DNA of 64,000 nucleotides, taken from assembly GCA_902728285.1 (NCBI GenBank), contig CACVBU010000185.1, positions 290,212 to 354,211 on the forward strand, read 5' to 3'. Position 1 is the first letter of the stretch; each line of letters begins with the position of its first letter. Below the pieces are notes generated by a model. That model was not told where the DNA came from. It saw nothing but the letters and a program-made list of their open reading frames with translations, and did no database searches. The position numbers and the translations under genes are program-made. Positions 63,689 through 64,000 of the stretch are shown one piece after another. This stretch comes from Clytia hemisphaerica (Eukaryota > Cnidaria > Hydrozoa > Leptothecata > Clytiidae).

Positions 63689-64000
63689 GTTTAGAAAAAC
63701 AACAGAAATATACAGTAAGACACTCGCTTATCCAGTATCCAAACTTTCTATTAAGCCGTGGTTACACTACATTAATATCTTTAAAATTTTTGAAATTTTT
63801 TAATCAAAAATACATTAAAGAAATTAACTATTTTCTTTAAAGTCTTTTTGAAATTTTTGTATGTTGCATCAAATCTTCAATCGGTTTTCTCAACTCATTT
63901 TCTCACTCAACAAACGACATGAGTGGAAAGAGGAAGGCAGCAGCATGTATTATGCTAATTCTTTTGAAACGGAAATTTGAGAGGAAATATTCGAAAAAGA
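63689..64000. other. Intronic, no gene seen
   Basis: Begins at the acceptor of the 63533-63688 exon. CAGTAAGACACTCGCTTATC near 63712 resembles a Tigger-type terminus. Confidence 0.35.

Overview
This is AT-rich eukaryotic genomic DNA from an invertebrate animal. The genes have short exons (35 to 314 nt) with GT-AG introns of 1 to 28 kb, and they encode metazoan families: a ferlin C2-domain protein, a secreted PAN-like/mucin/fucolectin-like protein, and non-LTR retrotransposons. A cnidarian or another early-branching animal fits best, but the sequence alone does not fix the species.

The minus strand carries most of a large ferlin gene, which looks otoferlin-like (type II). Its first coding exon is at 51,950-52,028. 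Twelve more exons that I recognise run leftwards from 23,417 to 4,563 and encode C2A, a charged linker, C2B, an acidic linker and most of C2C. Splice phases agree at every junction between adjacent exons. Three short exons predicted by the phases were not found, and the rest of the protein (C2D onward and the membrane anchor) must lie to the left of the window. The 28.5-kb interval between exon 1 and the 23.4-kb exon holds a nested intronless plus-strand gene (34,288-35,496) for a secreted, possibly VWA-like protein, three decayed LINE fragments and dozens of repeats.

Right of ferlin, on the minus strand, is a two-exon secreted protein gene (54,384-57,249): signal peptide, Cys-rich PAN-like domain, long Thr/Gln/Pro mucin tract and a fucolectin-like C-terminus. 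Its repeat tract is frameshifted in this sequence. The last two exons of a basic protein of unknown family lie at 60,651-63,688, minus strand. A possible plus-strand terminal exon lies at 1,198-1,514.

Most of the remaining sequence is non-autonomous mobile DNA: palindromic foldback elements and MITEs of at least 20 families, many nested inside one another; tRNA-derived SINEs; tandem arrays with 133-, 137-, about 165- and about 190-310-bp units; and poly-G/poly-C ended elements. Some have clear target-site duplications. Several insertions sit within 20 to 60 bp of ferlin exons.
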